From positions 140,652-204,651 of the IMG/VR virus record IMGVR_UViG_3300035703_000010: a stretch of DNA of 64,000 bases; one strand, 5' to 3'. Positions within the stretch are counted from its first letter, which is position 1, and every line of letters starts with the position of its first letter. Positions 1-8,216 of this stretch are shown here, in pieces. The notes under the pieces are model-generated. The model did not search any database, had not been told where the DNA came from, and was given only the letters and a program-made list of their open reading frames with translations. The position numbers and the translations under genes were made by a program. This DNA comes from a virus.

Positions 1-1
1 A

Positions 2-283
2 CTTGACATGAAATCAAAAACCGGTCAAAAGTTCCTCAAAGGAATTACTCATGAATGTATGCATGAGTTATTTGAAGCTAATCTTCTTTTGAAAAACTCA
101 AAAGACCATAGAGCTACTGACGTAAAAGAATTTAATCGTGAAGATTACATTGAAGAACTTGTCGATGCTCTTCACTACTTTTTTGAAATTGCAATTTGTA
201 GTGGTGTTACTATGGATGAACTTCATGAAGCATACATGAAGAAAGGTAGAATTAACATCAATAGAATTGAAAATGGATATTAA
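2..283 (+). CDS. MazG/dCTPase-dUTPase-like pyrophosphohydrolase, probably 5' partial
   Basis: All-alpha NTP pyrophosphohydrolase-like protein; this superfamily includes dimeric dUTPases, MazG and T4 gp56 dCTPase, which hydrolyse (d)NTPs to NMPs. Visible is a helix with spaced acidic residues (HECMHELFEAN), then EELVDALHYFFEIAI, the ExxD metal-binding signature, and a C-terminal YMKKGRININR stretch typical of the family (Y-x2-K-x3-N-x2-R). The frame is open to the window edge and only about 17 residues precede the first acidic helix, so the true start is probably upstream; an ATG at 8 is the first visible one, with no room to see a ribosome site. A dCTPase role would fit the dCMP-type ThyA enzyme at 19.8 kb, but substrate cannot be read from this fragment. 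Confidence 0.65.
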   Translation, partial: LDMKSKTGQKFLKGITHECMHELFEANLLLKNSKDHRATDVKEFNREDYIEELVDALHYFFEIAICSGVTMDELHEAYMKKGRININRIENGY

Positions 284-381
284 AAAGTTCGTCGCACCCC
301 TTTTCAACTTTAATAAGGTGATTATCATCTTTTTGTAACGATGAAAATTAAATTTTCATCAATTTCTAAAGGAGAAATAAA

Positions 382-744
382 ATGTTGACTAGGTATTATG
401 GTACCGCTCGTACACCCATGTTTGATTTGTTCGATCCATTTAAGGTTTTTGATGATTTTGAAGCCTCTAAACATCGTTCAAGATTAGACACGATTGACGA
501 AGAAGGCATTAAAATCGAACTTCCCGGAGTTAAATCAACTGATGTTGATGTATCCGTTGAAGGTAGAACATTGAAAGTTTCAGGCAAGTCTAGACATGGA
601 AAAGAATTTAGCTATTCTTATAGTTTAAAATCTGTTGTTGATGATTCTGGAATTGTTGCAAAACTTGAAGATGGTCTTTTAACGATTACATTACCTAAAA
701 AGCAAGAAAGCTCTGTAAGAAAGATTCCGGTTTCGTCTACTTAA
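382..744 (+). CDS. Hsp20/alpha-crystallin small heat-shock protein
   Basis: Small ATP-independent holdase chaperone. The 120-residue protein has a short N-terminal arm (FDLFDPFKVFDDFE) and one alpha-crystallin domain: GIKIELPGVKSTDVDVSVEG is the usual beta-strand opening, and the domain ends with the conserved GLLTITLPKK (G-x-L-x-I-x-x-P). Phages of the T4 superfamily often carry one Hsp20 gene. A purine-rich ribosome site (AAAGGAG) lies just before the ATG and a strong terminator follows at 768-797, so it is probably transcribed as a short unit. Confidence 0.88.
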   Translation: MLTRYYGTARTPMFDLFDPFKVFDDFEASKHRSRLDTIDEEGIKIELPGVKSTDVDVSVEGRTLKVSGKSRHGKEFSYSYSLKSVVDDSGIVAKLEDGLLTITLPKKQESSVRKIPVSST

Positions 745-767
745 AGTTGTATTTGATGGTGCTCAAG

Positions 768-797
768 GCTCAATAATAAACGTTATTGAGCTTTTTT
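768..797 (+). terminator. Rho-independent terminator after hsp20
   Basis: A perfect 9-bp stem, GCTCAATAA (768-776) pairing with TTATTGAGC (783-791), loop of 6, followed by six T residues. It lies 24 bases after the hsp20 stop. Confidence 0.85.
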
Positions 798-840
798 ATT
801 TTCTACGATATAATTACTTACATTAACTTTTGGTGATATC

Positions 841-1332
841 ATGAATATAACAGAATCTAAGCTTAGAGAAATAATCAAAGAAGAATACCTCCGTTTAACA
901 CCAGTTTCTGCTGGCGAATTGATGTCTGAACATAGAGCAATGCACCTCGCAGAAGAGTTAATTAATGAAGGACTATGGGACAGCATCAAAGCTTTAGCTG
1001 CTGGAAGTAAAGCAGCTGTAAAAACAGTGGCCGGTGCAGGAGCTGAAGCATTAGGAAGTGCTGCAAATTCAGTTGTTGCTCCGATGATCAAAGCTGGAAC
1101 TGAAGCAGCACAAGCTATTAAGGCAGTAAAAGATGATGCAGTTAAAGCTGCCGCTGCTGCTGCAGCAGAGTCTTTAAAGAAGTCTATTCAGGCAAGTTTA
1201 AAGACATCGATTGCTGATATGATCAAAAAGCTTGTTGCTTCTGGAAAAGATGAAGCGACGGCAAAGAAAGAAGCAGGTCAAGCTATCGGACCAGCGCTAA
1301 GCCAGGCAATTGCATCAGCATTAAATCAATGA
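841..1332 (+). CDS. Tagged Ala-rich helical protein, putative packaged internal protein
   Basis: Function not recognised. Residues 1-16 (MNITESKLREIIKEEY) carry the N-terminal tag shared by many proteins in this window, followed by ELMSE near residue 30, a candidate prohead-protease site. After LINEGLWDSIKAL the protein is an alanine/lysine-rich helical region with almost no aromatic residues. The next gene has the same plan (tag, then EEGLFGDLVKTF), so the two look like diverged paralogues of an internal head protein. An AT-rich motif at 811-820 may be its promoter. The packaging role is inferred from the tag. Confidence 0.6.
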   Translation: MNITESKLREIIKEEYLRLTPVSAGELMSEHRAMHLAEELINEGLWDSIKALAAGSKAAVKTVAGAGAEALGSAANSVVAPMIKAGTEAAQAIKAVKDDAVKAAAAAAAESLKKSIQASLKTSIADMIKKLVASGKDEATAKKEAGQAIGPALSQAIASALNQ

Positions 1333-1351
1333 TGAATATTTTAAGGAAAAT

Positions 1352-1927
1352 ATGAAATTAACAAAAGCTTATTTGCAACAAATTATTCGCGAAGAATACG
1401 TAAAAGTTTTGTTTGAATCAAACGGTCAAACGATTTCTGATGAAAAAGCGAGATTGATTGCCGAAAACCTTGAAGAAGGTCTTTTTGGAGATCTTGTTAA
1501 AACTTTTAAAGCAGGAAAAGAAGCTTTCGGTTCTGCGCGTAAAGAATCTTTAGCTTCATCTGCCGCTGCTGCAATGGATTCAATTGCATCAAAACTTGAT
1601 AAGTCCATGAAAGACCTTTTCTCTTCGACAGCTAGAGAGTTACAATCTAAAGCTAATCTTAGCATGGAAGATGCAGCAGAAAAAGCACAATCATTAATGA
1701 CAATTTCTGCATCAAAACTTGTTCCAAGTCTTGAGCCTGTTGCTCAAAAAATGGAAAGAGATATAGAATTAGATTTCACAGATCCAGATACATACGCATG
1801 GCTTCAAACGGGAGAAAGACCTTCTGGCGAGTATCCTGCTGCGAAAAAACAGAAAAAAATGATCGGCCGTCCTGTCCCACGGGTTAGAACAGGGTCTGGC
1901 CAGATGCGTGGCGCTAGCGGATTCTGA
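1352..1927 (+). CDS. Tagged helical protein, paralogue of the preceding gene
   Basis: Function not recognised. It begins MKLTKAYLQQIIREEYVKVL and then FESNG, so the tag is followed directly by L-F-E, a likely processing point. LEEGLFGDLVKTFKAGK (about residues 42-58) matches the corresponding region of the upstream neighbour. The middle is Ala/Ser-rich and helical; the last 40 residues are basic (AAKKQKKMIGRPVPRVR) and could bind DNA. It starts 19 bases after the neighbour and is followed by a strong terminator, so the pair is a two-gene unit. Confidence 0.6.
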   Translation: MKLTKAYLQQIIREEYVKVLFESNGQTISDEKARLIAENLEEGLFGDLVKTFKAGKEAFGSARKESLASSAAAAMDSIASKLDKSMKDLFSSTARELQSKANLSMEDAAEKAQSLMTISASKLVPSLEPVAQKMERDIELDFTDPDTYAWLQTGERPSGEYPAAKKQKKMIGRPVPRVRTGSGQMRGASGF

Positions 1928-1948
1928 TAGGCATTAGATTAATAGTTT

Positions 1949-1984
1949 AAATCGTGTCATTTATACAAATGACACGATTTTTTT
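1949..1984 (+). terminator. Strong rho-independent terminator
   Basis: A perfect 14-bp stem (1949-1962 with 1967-1980), a 4-base loop and a run of T residues that continues past 1980. It closes the two-gene tagged unit at 841-1927. Confidence 0.9.
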
Positions 1985-1996
1985 ATTATTATTTAA

Positions 1997-2434
1997 ATGT
2001 CTCCTGACCTTGATAAAGTTCTTTGTGAAAAATACCCAAAGATATTTAAGAACAGAAACGGTTCTATCATGGAAACATGTATGTCATGGGGATTTGAATG
2101 TGAAGATGGATGGTTTGACATCATCGATATTTTATGTCATGAGATTCAGCATCATGTAGATTGGAAATCAAAGGATCTTTCTGAAGAAGAAAGAGAATCA
2201 TTCCAGGTCGTCGCTGATCAAGTAAAAGAAAAGTACGGTACACTTAGGTTTTATTACTACGGTGGAGATGAAGTTATTGAAGGAATGGTATCAATGGCTG
2301 AGTCAATGTCACATAGGACTTGTGAACATTGTGGCTGCCCAGGAGATCATAGGCCTGGCGGGTACATTAAAACCTTGTGCGATTCTTGCGATGACGAATG
2401 GAAAACATCAAGAGGAGTTATTCGGTGCAAATAG
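1997..2434 (+). CDS. Phage hypothetical protein with C-terminal zinc ribbon
   Basis: A 145-residue protein of unknown function. The N-terminal half has a tryptophan/aromatic-rich core (WGFECEDGWFDIIDILC) followed by VKEKYGTLRFYY. The C-terminal quarter has TCEHCG and TLCDSC, two Cys pairs expected to bind one zinc ion. I recall similar small proteins (GFECGDGW, KEKFGTLRFY, TCExCG) from many phages, always without a known function. Its end overlaps the next gene by 10 bases if that gene uses its GTG start, suggesting translational coupling. Confidence 0.75.
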   Translation: MSPDLDKVLCEKYPKIFKNRNGSIMETCMSWGFECEDGWFDIIDILCHEIQHHVDWKSKDLSEEERESFQVVADQVKEKYGTLRFYYYGGDEVIEGMVSMAESMSHRTCEHCGCPGDHRPGGYIKTLCDSCDDEWKTSRGVIRCK

Positions 2435-3258
2435 GATGGGCAACTGACATTCACCTAGACATGGCAGGTGATGTTTTAGGAAAAGTAAAAATGTTATCTT
2501 CACAATTAAAAAATTGTGAAGCTTTATTGATAACAGGAGATATATCAGTTTCAGAGATGTTGGTTCCTCATCTTTCTATGCTGGAGACAGTTATAGAAAA
2601 ACCGATATATTTTGTTTTAGGAAATCATGATTATTATGGATCAAATATAGGAATCGTTAGAAGAAAAGTTACGAACATGTGTAATTCTTCTTCATTCCTA
2701 AGATACATGTCCAGCGTTCCTTTTATTAAAATTGACGAAGGGAAATACATTATAGGTCATGATGGGTGGTATGATACGCAAAACGGTAATCCGTACAGTG
2801 ATACATTGTTAATGAATGACTGGATAAGAATTGGAGATTTTAATTCTTCTATTCGAGCTTCCTATGATGGAAGAGCAATAAACAAAAATGTAATCGTTGG
2901 AATATCAAAACAGCTTGCTCAACAATCCGTAAATCATGTTGCTAACGCAATTAAAGCAGTGATAAAAAGCAGCGAGCACATTGTTGTGATGACGCATGTC
3001 CCTCCGTTTAAAGAATCATTTAATGCTTCAGAAAAATATTCTGGTATACCATCGACTGACATTTTACCATGGTACACTTCAAAAGTCATGGGTGATATGT
3101 TGCTGAATGCTGCGAAAACATATCCTCACGTTAAGTTTACAGTATTATCTGGACATGTCCATAGTCATTATGATGATGATTTGCTCAATAACTTAAATGT
3201 GAAAGTTGGAAGAGCAATTTATGGAAATCCGCAGCTAGCAACTTCGATATCTGTTTAA
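2425..3258 (+). CDS. Calcineurin-like metallophosphoesterase
   Basis: Binuclear metal phosphoesterase of the calcineurin-like superfamily. The motifs appear in order: ATDIHLD (D-x-H), LLITGDIS (GD), LGNHDYYG (GNHD), VVMTHVPPF (H) and LSGHVHSHY (GHxH), so all metal ligands are present. The substrate cannot be predicted; phage relatives act on phosphodiesters or phosphoproteins. I chose the GTG at 2425, because AGAGGAG lies 7 bases upstream at 2411-2417; an in-frame ATG at 2398 lies further inside the previous gene and has no such site. Confidence 0.9.
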   Translation: MQIGWATDIHLDMAGDVLGKVKMLSSQLKNCEALLITGDISVSEMLVPHLSMLETVIEKPIYFVLGNHDYYGSNIGIVRRKVTNMCNSSSFLRYMSSVPFIKIDEGKYIIGHDGWYDTQNGNPYSDTLLMNDWIRIGDFNSSIRASYDGRAINKNVIVGISKQLAQQSVNHVANAIKAVIKSSEHIVVMTHVPPFKESFNASEKYSGIPSTDILPWYTSKVMGDMLLNAAKTYPHVKFTVLSGHVHSHYDDDLLNNLNVKVGRAIYGNPQLATSISV

Positions 3259-3274
3259 TTATATAAGGGCGGTT

Positions 3275-3805
3275 ATGAAGAGATCGCTACTACTAAACTC
3301 AAACGGCGAACCACTACAGTTCATTAGTGAAGTAAGGGCAATTAAGCTTGTACTTAGCGGAAGAGCAGATCCGCAAACCGGATCTACTGGTGAACCTTCT
3401 TACTGGGATGATGAATACAATACGTGTTCAAGCGCTTTTAAGCTTCCAGCTGTTTTACGATTGAAGAATTACATTGTTCGCAAAATTGATAGAAAACCTC
3501 CACGATTTCAAAAGCGAGTATTGTTTAATAGAGATTCTTGGTGCTGTCAATATTGTGGTATAGAATTAAGTTATTCTTCTATTACGGTCGACCATGTATT
3601 ACCAATTTGTAAGGGAGGCCCAACAACTTGGAATAATTGTGTTGCGGCTTGCAAGATTTGCAATCGTAAAAAAGGTGGAAAAACATTAGAAGAATCAGGA
3701 ATGAAATTAAAAAAGAGACCAACAGAACCATCGCCACTTCATTTTTGGGATATATCTAAGTCTACTGCATGGCATGATGATTGGTCTATTTTCGTGAATG
3801 TTTAA
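3275..3805 (+). CDS. HNH endonuclease
   Basis: HNH-family nuclease. The core spans about residues 87-135: CQYCGIELS, ITVDHVLP (the DH of the HNH motif), a G-G-x-x-x-W-N-N turn, then ACKICNRKKGG, giving two CxxC pairs for a structural zinc plus the catalytic His and Asn. The N-terminal part (LLLNSNGEPLQFISEVRAIKLVLSGRA) is the usual leader of the bacterial/phage HNH group that resembles McrA-type proteins. AAGGGCGG precedes the ATG. It may be a homing-type or repair nuclease; neighbouring genes do not decide. Confidence 0.88.
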   Translation: MKRSLLLNSNGEPLQFISEVRAIKLVLSGRADPQTGSTGEPSYWDDEYNTCSSAFKLPAVLRLKNYIVRKIDRKPPRFQKRVLFNRDSWCCQYCGIELSYSSITVDHVLPICKGGPTTWNNCVAACKICNRKKGGKTLEESGMKLKKRPTEPSPLHFWDISKSTAWHDDWSIFVNV

Positions 3806-3865
3806 TTACTGACATTTACATAAACTGCGATTGAAGTGAATAGTTATGCTAGGAGTTTTTTACAC

Positions 3866-4918
3866 ATGCGTTTGAAGTTATCTGACTTACAGAAAGTTGT
3901 CAAAGAAACGTTGCAAGAAAAAAAGCAATCTGAAGAATTTTGTAATGAGATAAAAAAAGCTTTTGGTCCTTCTGTAGTTCTAAAAGATGATTTACAATCT
4001 TTAGCAGAAGCAGCAAATGAGCGTTTAGATGTAATCGAATACATGGGAAGAGAGTCAGTTAACTTCTCAAGAAAAGTCGCATTAGCAATGTCTTCTCATG
4101 AATCAGCTGAAGTCAGAAAACTCGCTGCAAGGTTGCTACCTGAAAACGCTTCTACAATCTTATTATTCGATCCGAAACCAAATGTTCGTTTAGCTGCAGC
4201 AAAAAAAGCAAAAGTTGAAGTATTAGAAGAAGCTGTAAAGAAATTTCCGAAAGACGTAGCATTAAAAGATTTATTTGAAGAAAAGAAAAAAGAAAAAGCA
4301 TCTGCAATCGAAGCATCTGCTAGCCATAAAGATGAAGATATGCTTAGCGATGAATGGTATGAAGGAGTAGCAAGAAAATTAATTCAAGATTATGCAAGAA
4401 CCCTAGATACAACATGGCAAGGTTCTGCAGTAAAACAATTTTGTTCTTCAGTTAGAGCAACGACAAGACTCCCAGTAGATCCATCAAAGTTAATGGAAAA
4501 AATGTCAGAACTTCTTAAAAATCATGATGAAGCAAGACAAGAGTATTTAGAAATTAACGAAAGCGTAGAATTTCCAGGTTCTGAGTCTTATGATCCTGTT
4601 GACGACATGATGTGTGAAAATCTCTCTTCACAAAAATTTATCGATCGTTGCAACGAAGTTTTAAACATCAAATATTCTCAACTACCTCCTTCTATAATGA
4701 AATTTAAAATTCAAGAAGGATATACGATTAAAAAAATCCCAGTTTCGTGTACGTTGCCTCACGGCGGAGCTCCCAGACGGATAGATGAAATTGCTTTAGA
4801 TACGTACGTAAAAAGCTGGAATGATAAGCAACGTTTAAATGGTGAACCATTCGAAATTAAGTGGTCTTCTCACCCAGACGCAATAAATAAGATTACATTC
4901 AAGGTGGAATTAAAGTGA
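3866..4918 (+). CDS. Tagged protein with HEAT-like helical region
   Basis: Function not recognised. The start at 3866 is chosen because AGGAG lies 10 bases upstream (3851-3855) and because it puts the shared tag at the N-terminus: MRLKLSDLQKVVKETLQEKK. Residues 60-110 contain alternating helices with EVRKLAARLL and NVRLAAAKKA, resembling HEAT-type repeats. The remainder is charged and helical, with a more globular C-terminal part containing ISFKVE-like strand segments. An internal virion or head-assembly protein is the best guess from the tag. Confidence 0.6.
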   Translation: MRLKLSDLQKVVKETLQEKKQSEEFCNEIKKAFGPSVVLKDDLQSLAEAANERLDVIEYMGRESVNFSRKVALAMSSHESAEVRKLAARLLPENASTILLFDPKPNVRLAAAKKAKVEVLEEAVKKFPKDVALKDLFEEKKKEKASAIEASASHKDEDMLSDEWYEGVARKLIQDYARTLDTTWQGSAVKQFCSSVRATTRLPVDPSKLMEKMSELLKNHDEARQEYLEINESVEFPGSESYDPVDDMMCENLSSQKFIDRCNEVLNIKYSQLPPSIMKFKIQEGYTIKKIPVSCTLPHGGAPRRIDEIALDTYVKSWNDKQRLNGEPFEIKWSSHPDAINKITFKVELK

Positions 4919-5478
4919 TGAAAAAGAAAAAGCTTTCTGAGTCTATGGAAATGATGCTTACTGTTGAACCAAACTTAATGGTGATGACTGACAATATGAT
5001 TGCTGAATGGGGCGGAACTCCTTATGCGGCTCTTTCAGTTTTGTTAGTTCATCTTAAGTACCTTTACTCTCTTCACCAAAATCATCATTGGACAGCAATG
5101 GGAGATCCTTACTATGGTGATCATCTTTTATTTCAACGCCTTTACGATGGAATTTTAAAAGAAGTCGATTCAGTTGCCGAAAAAGCAATTGGCCTTGGAT
5201 GCACAGGAAATGTTGATCTTCAATTAGTTAATTCTCAAGTTCTTAAGTTAATCTGCGGACAAGGTTCTGCTAGCATGATTCCTCAATCATCTGATTTAGC
5301 TAAAAAATCTTTGATTGCTGAAATGAACTTTATTAAAGTAATTGATCATGTTATTTCATCACTAGAAGAGTGTGGTCTTTTAACTTCAGGACTTTCAAAT
5401 ATGCTTGAAGGCATTGCAGACGTTCATGAAGGCCATGTATACTTACTGAAGCAAAGAATCTCTAAGCCTTTAGTTTGA
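4918..5478 (+). CDS. Dps/ferritin-like protein
   Basis: Ferritin-fold four-helix protein of the Dps type. Helix 1-2 carries YSLHQNHHWTAMGDPYYGDH and the next segment FQRLYDGILKEVDSVAEKAIGLG, matching the Dps ferroxidase region (H-x-x-H-W, then E-x2-D-x3-E-x3-LG). Dps proteins oxidise and store iron and some bind DNA; the lysine-rich N-terminus (KKKKK) would suit DNA binding. An ATG at 4918 overlaps the previous stop as TGATG, and a GTG at 4915 is also possible; AAGGTGG lies just upstream. In a virion it could protect DNA from oxidative damage, which is inference. Confidence 0.75.
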   Translation: MKKKKLSESMEMMLTVEPNLMVMTDNMIAEWGGTPYAALSVLLVHLKYLYSLHQNHHWTAMGDPYYGDHLLFQRLYDGILKEVDSVAEKAIGLGCTGNVDLQLVNSQVLKLICGQGSASMIPQSSDLAKKSLIAEMNFIKVIDHVISSLEECGLLTSGLSNMLEGIADVHEGHVYLLKQRISKPLV

Positions 5479-5488
5479 GGAATTTATC

Positions 5489-5722
5489 ATGGATCCAATG
5501 TTAGCAACAATCATGTACTTCGCAGGAAATTTTATCCCTCAAGGATGGATGCCTTGCGACGGTTCTACGTTACAGGCGCAACAAAACGTAGCCTTATTTT
5601 CTTTGCTTGGAAACAGATTTGGCGGTGATGGTATCCACACTTTCTGCCTTCCAAAGATTCCTGATCTAAATGGACTTAAGGCAATAATCTGCGTTGAGGG
5701 TATCTATCCTGCAAGACCATAA
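5489..5722 (+). CDS. Minimal tail-collar domain protein
   Basis: A 77-residue protein that is essentially one phage tail-collar domain, as in T4 gp12 and microcystin-dependent proteins. It shows IMYFAGNFIPQGWMPCDGST followed by ALFSLLGNRFGGDGIHTFCLP, which is the whole family signature. Most relatives are 150-180 residues, so this is a shortened form that stops soon after the domain. It likely sits on the tail or baseplate. Confidence 0.85.
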   Translation: MDPMLATIMYFAGNFIPQGWMPCDGSTLQAQQNVALFSLLGNRFGGDGIHTFCLPKIPDLNGLKAIICVEGIYPARP

Positions 5723-5732
5723 GGAAAACAAC

Positions 5733-5993
5733 ATGAAAATTACAGCAACTCAACTTCGCAAAATTATCAAAGAAGAAGTAAAAAACGCAACTATCCTTGC
5801 AGAAGCTTCATCTGACTCTTACATGAAAGTTCAAGATACAGAAAATGGAAAGCAATATTCTGTTTTTGTTCAAGAAGGAACGACTCCTTATTCTGTTTCA
5901 ATTTCTTTCGGAAATTCTTTCTCTATTAATCTAAACGTTGAAGATGCACAGGCTCTGTGCGATGCAATCTCTAAAGCGTCAATGGAAATTTGA
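5733..5993 (+). CDS. Small tagged protein
   Basis: An 86-residue protein of unknown function. The start at 5733 follows AAGGA (5721-5725) and puts MKITATQLRKIIKEEVKN at the N-terminus, one of the clearest copies of the shared tag. The tag is followed by TILAEA, where L-A-E is a textbook T4-type prohead protease site. The rest is a small beta-rich domain (YSVFVQEGTTPYSVSISFGN). The gene follows the collar gene by ten bases. Confidence 0.7.
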   Translation: MKITATQLRKIIKEEVKNATILAEASSDSYMKVQDTENGKQYSVFVQEGTTPYSVSISFGNSFSINLNVEDAQALCDAISKASMEI

Positions 5994-6016
5994 TACAATT
6001 TTATAAAGAGAACAAT

Positions 6017-6553
6017 ATGAAAATCACACCAGCAAAACTTCGTCAAATTATCAAAGAAGAACTTTCACGCGCTCTGAAAGAAGATGAATCGTGCCCCAAA
6101 GACACAATGAATGAAGCAATGTCAAGAATTACACCTGACGAAGTTGAAGCTTGGAAGAGCGGAGACTGGGGTTATGTTTCTGGTGATGAACCGCATCATG
6201 TGGATACGGGCAGTGAAGATCCTAACCGCTTCCTACATGGTAAGGATGGTCATGATGATGAAGGTGCAATGGTTAAGTCTCGTCTTCATTCAATGAAAGA
6301 TATGTCTAAAGACATTTGTGATGTCGTTCAACCTGAGGATCAACTTCCTGGTTGGGTTCAAGATCATATCTCTGTGGCTCATGAGAACCTTCAACAAGTT
6401 CATGGTTACCTTATGGGTAAGCAACATTCAATGGAACATGGCGTGATGGAATCAAAGAAGAATCTTACAGAAGCTCATAACAGAGTTACTCGTGAAGAGA
6501 TGGATGCTTGGATGCGTGGCGATTGGGGATTTGTTTCAGAAGAAAATGAATGA
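6017..6553 (+). CDS. Tagged protein with internal GDWG repeat
   Basis: Function not recognised. AAAGAG at 6005-6010 supports the start at 6017, which gives MKITPAKLRQIIKEELSRAL, then KED. Two copies of a short motif flank the middle domain: EAWKSGDWGYVS near residue 45 and DAWMRGDWGFVS at the C-terminus. Between them lies a helical domain (DICDVV, then LPGWVQDHISVAHENLQQVHGYL) that recurs in the protein at 56789-57190. This organisation suggests a structural or scaffold-associated protein carried in the head. Confidence 0.65.
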   Translation: MKITPAKLRQIIKEELSRALKEDESCPKDTMNEAMSRITPDEVEAWKSGDWGYVSGDEPHHVDTGSEDPNRFLHGKDGHDDEGAMVKSRLHSMKDMSKDICDVVQPEDQLPGWVQDHISVAHENLQQVHGYLMGKQHSMEHGVMESKKNLTEAHNRVTREEMDAWMRGDWGFVSEENE

Positions 6554-6589
6554 TACAAAGATAAGTTAATAGTATATCATTTATTAGAT

Positions 6590-7666
6590 ATGCAAAGAAC
6601 TTTATGCTTTGATGATGTACTATTAGTCCCTCAATACTCTGAAATTGAATCAAGAAAAAATGTTGATTTATCAGTTTCAGGGTTTGACGTTTCTGAAGCA
6701 CAACTGACTACTTCTCATCCTGTTTTAAAGTGTCCAATTGTTGGATCTCCGATGGATACAGTTATCAGTCCTGCTGCAGCTGCAATTCTAGAAGACTTTG
6801 GAGGCTTTGGAGTTCTTCATCGGTACTGTACGATTCAGGAATCAGTTAAAATGTTTTTAGAAACTGTCAGCAAATGCCCTGGCAGTCAAACGCCTAATAT
6901 CATGGTTGCTGTTGGAGCAACTGGCGATTATCTTGAAAGGGCCACTGCATTATACGAAGCAGGTTGTCGAGCTTTTTGTATCGATGTAGCGCATGGTCAT
7001 CATTCTTCTGTAAAGAATGCATTATCAGAAATGCGTTTAAAGTTTGCAAATGAAGTTCACATCATGACAGGAAACGTTGCAACCCTTGAAGCGTTTAACG
7101 ATTTAGCTGATTGGGGGTCAGATTCAATCCGCGTTGGCGTCGGAGGAGGTTCGATGTGTTCGACAAGAATCAGAACCGGTCATGGCGTTCCGACGTTACA
7201 ATCTATTATGGATTGTGCAAAATCTGATAGAGATGTTTTTATCGTTGCTGATGGAGGAATTCGCAATTCTGGCGATGCTGTTAAGGCTCTTGCTGCAGGT
7301 GCTGATATGATTATGCTTGGTTCAGTACTAGCAGGTCATGATGAATCTCCTGGAGAATTGATCGATTCGCACGGATTATCTTATCAAAACAAGCCATTAG
7401 GAATTAGCCTATTTAAAAAATTCAGAGGAATGGCGTCAAGAGAAGCTCAAATTCAATGGAGAGGAAGAGTTTCAGTCGTCGAAGGTGAATCAACAACAAT
7501 ACCTTACAAAGGATCATTATCAAACACAATAACTGATCTATTAGAAGGTATTAGATCTGGTCTTTCTTATTCTGGAGCTAGAACCATTAGAGAACTAAGA
7601 ACCAGCGCTAGATTCATCACAGTGACAGCACAAGGGGTCCGAGAAAACGGACCCCATGGTAAATGA
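6590..7666 (+). CDS. IMP dehydrogenase/GMP reductase family enzyme without CBS domains
   Basis: TIM-barrel purine nucleotide oxidoreductase. It opens with LCFDDVLLVPQYSEI, has the catalytic loop GGGSMCSTRIRTGHGVP with Cys190, the phosphate-binding VADGGIRNSGDAVKALAAGAD, and the flap FRGMASREAQ followed by TTIPYKGSL. FRGMAS and the IPYKG segment are closer to IMP dehydrogenase than to GMP reductase. At 358 residues it lacks the CBS regulatory pair that usually interrupts bacterial IMPDH. IMPDH makes XMP for GTP/dGTP supply; a phage copy would relieve guanine limitation and escape CBS control. Confidence 0.88.
   Translation: MQRTLCFDDVLLVPQYSEIESRKNVDLSVSGFDVSEAQLTTSHPVLKCPIVGSPMDTVISPAAAAILEDFGGFGVLHRYCTIQESVKMFLETVSKCPGSQTPNIMVAVGATGDYLERATALYEAGCRAFCIDVAHGHHSSVKNALSEMRLKFANEVHIMTGNVATLEAFNDLADWGSDSIRVGVGGGSMCSTRIRTGHGVPTLQSIMDCAKSDRDVFIVADGGIRNSGDAVKALAAGADMIMLGSVLAGHDESPGELIDSHGLSYQNKPLGISLFKKFRGMASREAQIQWRGRVSVVEGESTTIPYKGSLSNTITDLLEGIRSGLSYSGARTIRELRTSARFITVTAQGVRENGPHGK
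7634..7655. repeat. GC-rich hairpin inside the IMPDH 3' end
   Basis: GGGGTCCG (7634-7641) and CGGACCCC (7648-7655) form a perfect 8-bp stem with a 6-base loop just before the IMPDH stop codon. No T-run follows on either strand. It lies between convergent genes, so it may act as an RNA stability element or pause. Confidence 0.5.
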
Positions 7667-7678
7667 ATCTAAATTATA

Positions 7679-8182
7679 TCATTTTTCTCGTGGCCATTTC
7701 CCTGTAGCTTTATGCATCATCCATGCTGCTGCAGCTGCAGGGTTTTCTGCCCATCCTGATACTTTCTCCATTTTCTTAGCGAAAGTATCAGCTCCTTTTA
7801 ATATTTTCTTTGCCGTTTTTTTGCTTGGGCCTTTTTGCTTTTTCTTTTTTGCTTCAGTCATTGCGCAACCGCATGGTTGTTCGATTTGAGTAGCCATCAT
7901 TCCACATGCTGGGCAAACTCCGCTCATGTCACAAACACATTGTGAAACGGGTAATCCACATCCTTCGCAACTCTGCTCTGATGGCATGCATCCGCACTTT
8001 CCGGCGACGGACATCATTCCGCATGTTGGACAAATGTCACCCATACTATCTTCGTCTAAGTCTCTTGCTCCAATAGCTCCGACAACCTTTATTCCAGGAA
8101 CATCTCCAATTTTTGTTCCCATCTTAGAGTCAATAGGGTCGCCAAACATTTCTAATATTGTTTTTTCTACGTTCTTTTTCAT
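7679..8182 (-). CDS. Protein with three Cys-rich zinc-ribbon-like knuckles
   Basis: Function not recognised. The ATG at 8182 is preferred (MKKNVEKTILEMFGDP); an upstream extension would run into the divergent neighbour. The middle holds three repeated Cys clusters, CPTCGMMSVAGKCGC, CEGCGLPVSQCVC and CPACGMMATQ...PCGC, which look like a triplicated zinc-binding unit. The C-terminal 50 residues are strongly basic and helical (KKKKQKGPSKKTAKK), then an Ala-rich tail ending in KATGKWPREK. It is convergent with the IMPDH gene and divergent from the next. Confidence 0.65.
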   Translation of the reverse strand: MKKNVEKTILEMFGDPIDSKMGTKIGDVPGIKVVGAIGARDLDEDSMGDICPTCGMMSVAGKCGCMPSEQSCEGCGLPVSQCVCDMSGVCPACGMMATQIEQPCGCAMTEAKKKKQKGPSKKTAKKILKGADTFAKKMEKVSGWAENPAAAAAWMMHKATGKWPREK

Positions 8183-8216
8183 GAAATTAAATATTCTCAA
8201 TACATAGATTATACAA

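Noticed and set aside
2398-2424. ATG 2398 as phosphoesterase start
   Set aside because: No ribosome site before it, while AGAGGAG precedes the GTG at 2425.
7656-7889. Plus-strand ORF opposite the zinc-knuckle gene
   Set aside because: It is the reverse of a clearly coding minus-strand gene with Cys motifs, and its Phe-rich product has no support.
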